Shown piece by piece: positions 14,365 to 16,728 of a stretch of 16,728 nt of DNA. Origin of the DNA: DALYLB01 sp046154695 (GTDB lineage: Bacteria > Acidobacteriota > Blastocatellia > RBC074); NCBI GenBank assembly GCA_046154695.1, contig JBJXFI010000194.1, positions 1 through 16,728 on the forward strand, read 5' to 3'. The translations under genes were made by a program, and so were the position numbers. The notes below the pieces were generated by a model, which was given only the letters and a program-made list of their open reading frames with translations, ran no database searches and was not told the origin of the DNA. The first letter of the stretch is position 1. Every line of letters starts with the position of its first letter.

Positions 14365-15275
14365 AGAGCGGGCAGCAATTACAATTGGAGCAGCAGAAGA
14401 AGCCGCGCCGTCGCGTCAAGAAGGTCAGAGGCCACGGCGGCCATCACGGCGGGGCCTGGAAGGTGGCGTACGCGGACTTCGTTACGGCCATGATGGCGCT
14501 CTTTCTGGTCTTGTGGCTGGTGTCGCAGGCCGATACCAAGCTTAAGGAGGCCATCGCCAGCTATTTCCGTTCTCCCGGCGTGTTCAACTCCATGCGCGGC
14601 GGCGTCCTCGAGCGGGGGACCCGGGTGAGCAAGGAGCCGGCCCTGCAGGGTGAGAACCAGGAGGCGCTCATAAGCGCGGCCGCCATGCTGGAGAAGAAAT
14701 TCCGGAAAGACCGCGAGTTCGATCCCGTCAAGGACCAGGTCAAAATCGAGGTGACGGAAGAGGGATTGCGGATTCAGATCCTCGACAAGGCGGAGCGCGT
14801 CTCCTTCGGCACCTCCAGCGCGGAGCTTACGCCGAACGCGCGGGACATCCTCAAGGGCATCGCGACGATTATTTGCGGGCTGCCCAACCCGATCTTCATC
14901 GGGGGCCACACGGACCGCTATGTCTTTCCCGCCGGTTCGTTTTACACCAACTGGGAATTGTCCGCCGACCGGGCGAACGCGGCGAGGCGGTATCTGGAAG
15001 CGATCTGCGTCAAGCCGGAGCAGATCCGCCGCGTGATCGGCTACGCCGACACGGAACTGCTCGTTCCCGACGACCCCTTCGCGCCTTCCAACCGGCGCAT
15101 CAGCATCACCGTCAGCCGTATGAACATGACCCCCGCGGCCAATAAGGCCAGCGCGCTTCCCGCGAAATCGATCGAGACGCGGCTGAGCGAGAAGAAGCTG
15201 GCCGGGGAAGGCGCGGTGTCGCTCGGCGAGGCGGATGAGCTGCCGGAAGGCGTGAAGCGCACCCGCGCGCAATAA
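14361..15275 (+). CDS. motB: Flagellar motor stator protein MotB
   Basis: MotB anchors the stator to peptidoglycan and carries the channel aspartate. The product is 304 aa from ATG 14361, overlapping the motA stop. A basic N-terminus precedes the single membrane helix 'VAYADFVTAMMALFLVLWLV'. D39 there is the equivalent of E. coli D32, and the helix matches the proton type (YADFVTAMMA) rather than the sodium-type PomB. A periplasmic linker leads to an OmpA-like peptidoglycan-binding domain at about 150-265, with 'FGTSSAELTPNA', 'GGHTDR' and 'NWELSADRANAARRYL'. The C-terminal tail (about 265-304) is polar. GGGAGA upstream may act as ribosome site. Longer in-frame readings lie inside motA and are rejected. 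Confidence 0.96.
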   Translation: MKSGQQLQLEQQKKPRRRVKKVRGHGGHHGGAWKVAYADFVTAMMALFLVLWLVSQADTKLKEAIASYFRSPGVFNSMRGGVLERGTRVSKEPALQGENQEALISAAAMLEKKFRKDREFDPVKDQVKIEVTEEGLRIQILDKAERVSFGTSSAELTPNARDILKGIATIICGLPNPIFIGGHTDRYVFPAGSFYTNWELSADRANAARRYLEAICVKPEQIRRVIGYADTELLVPDDPFAPSNRRISITVSRMNMTPAANKASALPAKSIETRLSEKKLAGEGAVSLGEADELPEGVKRTRAQ

Positions 15276-15340
15276 ATCAGAGCCGAAAAGATAGAGACCG
15301 ATGCGGGTGTCGAAATTCCGATGCCTGGTTGTCGGTACGC

Positions 15341-15415
15341 TGACAATGCGGGCCGAGTCGCATTCCATCCCCATTCAATAAACCATTCTTACTTCTGACA
15401 TTGCGGGCCGGCTCG
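15341..15415 (+). repeat. Two-copy direct repeat, TGACAATGCGGGCCGAGTCG type
   Basis: 15341-15360 and 15396-15415 (TGACATTGCGGGCCGGCTCG) match at 17 of 20 positions, with a 55-bp period. They could be binding sites for a regulator of fliL-fliN-fliO or leftovers of a duplication. Confidence 0.5.
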
Positions 15416-15428
15416 ATCGCCGGGGGCG

Positions 15429-15444
15429 TGGCACGCCGCTCGCT
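15429..15444 (+). promoter_or_regulatory. Possible sigma-54 promoter upstream of fliL
   Basis: TGGCACG, four bases, then TCGCT matches the consensus TGGCACG-N4-TTGCW with one mismatch and with the invariant GG and GC at the correct spacing. A transcript would start near 15455, leaving a leader of only about 13 nt before the ATG, with the ribosome site at its 5' end. That is tight, and in GC-rich DNA chance matches occur. Confidence 0.25.
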
Positions 15445-15467
15445 GTCGGAAGTGCCGGAGGAAATGT

Positions 15468-16088
15468 ATGTCAGATACGCCAGCGGCGGAACAACCACCC
15501 AATCCCGCGGCTCCGAAAAAGAGCCGGAAGATGATGATCATTATCCTGGTTCTCGTCCTTCTCGGGGCGGGCGGCGGCGGCGCCTATTTTTACCTGCAAA
15601 GCAGCAAGGCTTCGGCGAAAGAGTCGGTGGAGAAAGGGAAAAAGGCAAAACCCGCGGACGAGGAAGCGGTGTCCGGAGAAGAGGAGACCGCGGAAGATGC
15701 GCCCGTGAAAGAGGAGGCCGCGAAAGAGAAGGCGGGCAAGGGCAAACCGGCGCCGCTTTCGCTCCCGGATGACAGCGAGGTCAAGCATGTGATCGAAATG
15801 CAGCCCTTCATCGTCAACCTGACGGATCAGGGAGAAGCGCGTTATCTGCGCCTGACGGTCAGCGTCGGCATCGGGGGAGGAGAGGTGGAAGCGAAGCCCA
15901 GCCCGTTGTTCACGACGCGCGTTCGCAACGCGATGCTGGCCGTGCTGACGACCAGGAGTTCGGAAGAGGTGCTTAGCCCCGAGGGCAAGGTGAAATTGCG
16001 AAAGGAACTGCTTCGGGCGGCGCGCGCCGCATCCGAAGAGCCTCGAGTGGAGGCCATCTATATAACGGAATTCATCGTCCAGCTTTGA
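15468..16088 (+). CDS. fliL: Flagellar basal body-associated protein FliL
   Basis: FliL is a single-pass membrane protein that rings and supports the MotAB stator. The 206-aa product has a short cytoplasmic N-terminus ending 'KKSRK' and a membrane helix at about 22-43 ('MMIIILVLVLLGAGGGGAYFYL'). A long Lys/Glu/Ala-rich linker (about 45-98) is longer than in E. coli FliL (154 aa). The conserved C-terminal domain has 'MQPFIVNLTDQGEARYLRLT' (111-130), 'TRVRNAMLAVLTTRSSEEV' and the terminal 'VEAIYITEFIVQL'. GGAGG lies 6 nt before the ATG at 15468; the ATG at 15464 is in another frame and too close. fliN follows after 3 bp. Confidence 0.94.
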   Translation: MSDTPAAEQPPNPAAPKKSRKMMIIILVLVLLGAGGGGAYFYLQSSKASAKESVEKGKKAKPADEEAVSGEEETAEDAPVKEEAAKEKAGKGKPAPLSLPDDSEVKHVIEMQPFIVNLTDQGEARYLRLTVSVGIGGGEVEAKPSPLFTTRVRNAMLAVLTTRSSEEVLSPEGKVKLRKELLRAARAASEEPRVEAIYITEFIVQL

Positions 16089-16091
16089 GTC

Positions 16092-16385
16092 ATGATCACA
16101 GATGATGGCAGCGCGCTGCGCCGCGCGAACGAGGCCGACATCGACAACTGGCGCAATTTTCTTGATCTGAGCGTGCAGCTCGCCGTCGAGTTGGGCCGCG
16201 CCGCGCTGACGGTTCGGGATGTATTGAACCTGGAGCTGAACAGCATTATCCAGCTTCCGCGCTCGACCGGTGAGGGCGTGGATTTGTTGATCGGCGGCCA
16301 TCGGATCGGACGCGGCGAGATCGTTATGCTCGAAGACCGGACGGGCGTGCGAATCAATGATTTGATCGTCGAGGAGCGCGAATGA
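16092..16385 (+). CDS. fliN: Flagellar motor switch protein FliN
   Basis: FliN is a C-ring protein that, with FliM, forms the lower switch complex and helps dock FliH/FliI. The 97-aa product is almost only the SpoA-type domain: 'FLDLSVQLAVELGRAALTVR' (23-42), 'LPRSTGEGVDLLIGGHRIGR' and 'GEIVMLEDRTGVRINDLIVE' at the end. It is shorter than E. coli FliN (137 aa) and lacks the longer N-terminal region. The usual 'GSVIEL' reads 'NSIIQL'. Its position right after fliL and before fliO supports FliN; fliM, normally between fliL and fliN, is not there. The stop overlaps the fliO start (ATGA at 16382-16385). Confidence 0.92.
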   Translation: MITDDGSALRRANEADIDNWRNFLDLSVQLAVELGRAALTVRDVLNLELNSIIQLPRSTGEGVDLLIGGHRIGRGEIVMLEDRTGVRINDLIVEERE

Positions 16386-16728
16386 TGCCGGGACGCCGAC
16401 GCGGAATCTGGTTCCTGGCATTTGTGCTGACGGCCGGAGGTTGCGCCGCGGGCGCGACGGACCGGCAAGCGGCCGCTGCGCCACGGGCGCCCGCGCCGAT
16501 GATGGCGGCGGCCTCTCCTGAGCCGCCCGCTCCCGGCGAGTATGAGGATCTCCCGTTTATGTCCCGCACGCGGGAAGAGGCGCAGGCCGAGGCGCCCGGC
16601 GTCGGGAGGCTGTTTGCGCGCACGCTCGGGGCGTTGATTTTTATCGTCGGCCTGATCGCCGCGGCCGCCTGGGGGTTGCGGAGAATCGGCGGGACGAACC
16701 GGGGCGGCCCCTCGGAGGAGAGGCCGGA
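16382..16728 (+). CDS. fliO: Flagellar biosynthesis protein FliO, partial at right edge
   Basis: The gene is open at the end of the window (115 full codons). FliO is a small membrane protein that helps FliP form the export gate. The N-terminus is a signal-like hydrophobic segment, 'IWFLAFVLTAGGCAAG' (9-24), whose Cys21 after Ala-Gly-Gly could be a lipoprotein attachment site. An Ala/Pro-rich stretch (about 29-55) follows, then a membrane helix at about 82-99 ('LGALIFIVGLIAAAAWGL') ending in the Leu-Arg-Arg typical after FliO helices. GAGGAG (16371-16376) lies 5 nt before ATG 16382; ATG 16385 is a possible alternative. FliO conservation is low, so the call leans on topology and on its place after fliN. 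Confidence 0.75.
   Translation, partial: MMPGRRRGIWFLAFVLTAGGCAAGATDRQAAAAPRAPAPMMAAASPEPPAPGEYEDLPFMSRTREEAQAEAPGVGRLFARTLGALIFIVGLIAAAAWGLRRIGGTNRGGPSEERP

Larger units (their letters stand above)
15276..15467. other. Gap between motB and fliL with a degenerate direct repeat
   Basis: No gene is supported. It contains a 20-bp near-direct repeat (15341-15360 and 15396-15415) around an AT-rich patch (about 15362-15398), a sigma-54-like motif (15429-15444) and the fliL ribosome site GGAGG (15457-15461). The AT-rich patch followed by a gene start suggests a promoter region for fliL-fliN-fliO. Confidence 0.6.

Overview
The window is a flagellar gene cluster from a GC-rich Gram-negative-type bacterium, with every gene on the + strand. 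In order it reads fliF, fliG, fliH, fliI, fliJ, fliK, a short flgD, flgE, then three two-component signalling genes, then motA, motB, fliL, fliN and the start of fliO, which runs off the right edge. Taxonomy cannot be fixed from sequence alone. The dispersed palindromic repeats (a GGCACAAGCTG-type palindrome, ATTCGTG/CCACGAAG-type intergenic debris, and a 'GGAGTACCGCCTTCAGGCGG' hairpin element) remind me of Verrucomicrobiota, Kiritimatiellota or related phyla, but that is recollection, not a search.

Layout. 1-209 is a non-coding leader with three back-to-back hairpins. 210-7048 is a tightly packed basal-body, export and hook-assembly block with several start/stop overlaps (fliG/fliH, fliI/fliJ, fliJ/fliK). 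flgE (7083-8351) follows. 8352-8771 is a repeat-rich intergenic region holding an inverted pair of 27-bp palindromes inside further nested inverted repeats, a possible sigma-28-type promoter and a GC hairpin. 8772-13285 encodes a REC-PAS-PAS histidine kinase, a REC-HDOD protein and a REC protein with a degenerate HD-GYP domain. 13286-13503 is a structured motA leader with a terminator-like hairpin. motA/motB overlap by 4 bp. A 192-bp gap with a direct repeat precedes fliL-fliN-fliO.

How the genes work together. FliF is the MS ring and FliG the rotor torque ring, joined by FliN of the C-ring. FliH, FliI and FliJ form the export ATPase complex and FliO assists export-gate assembly. FliK, FlgD and FlgE measure, cap and build the hook. 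MotA, MotB and FliL form the stator. The signalling trio sits where many flagellar operons carry flbD, and fliM is missing from its usual slot between fliL and fliN.

The most interesting feature is inside fliK. Three tandem, in-frame 87-bp palindromic repeat units make up about a quarter of the protein, whose family acts as the molecular ruler for hook length. The element is open in four reading frames, so it looks like a selfish or mobile palindrome that can invade coding sequence and that may have changed the ruler's length.
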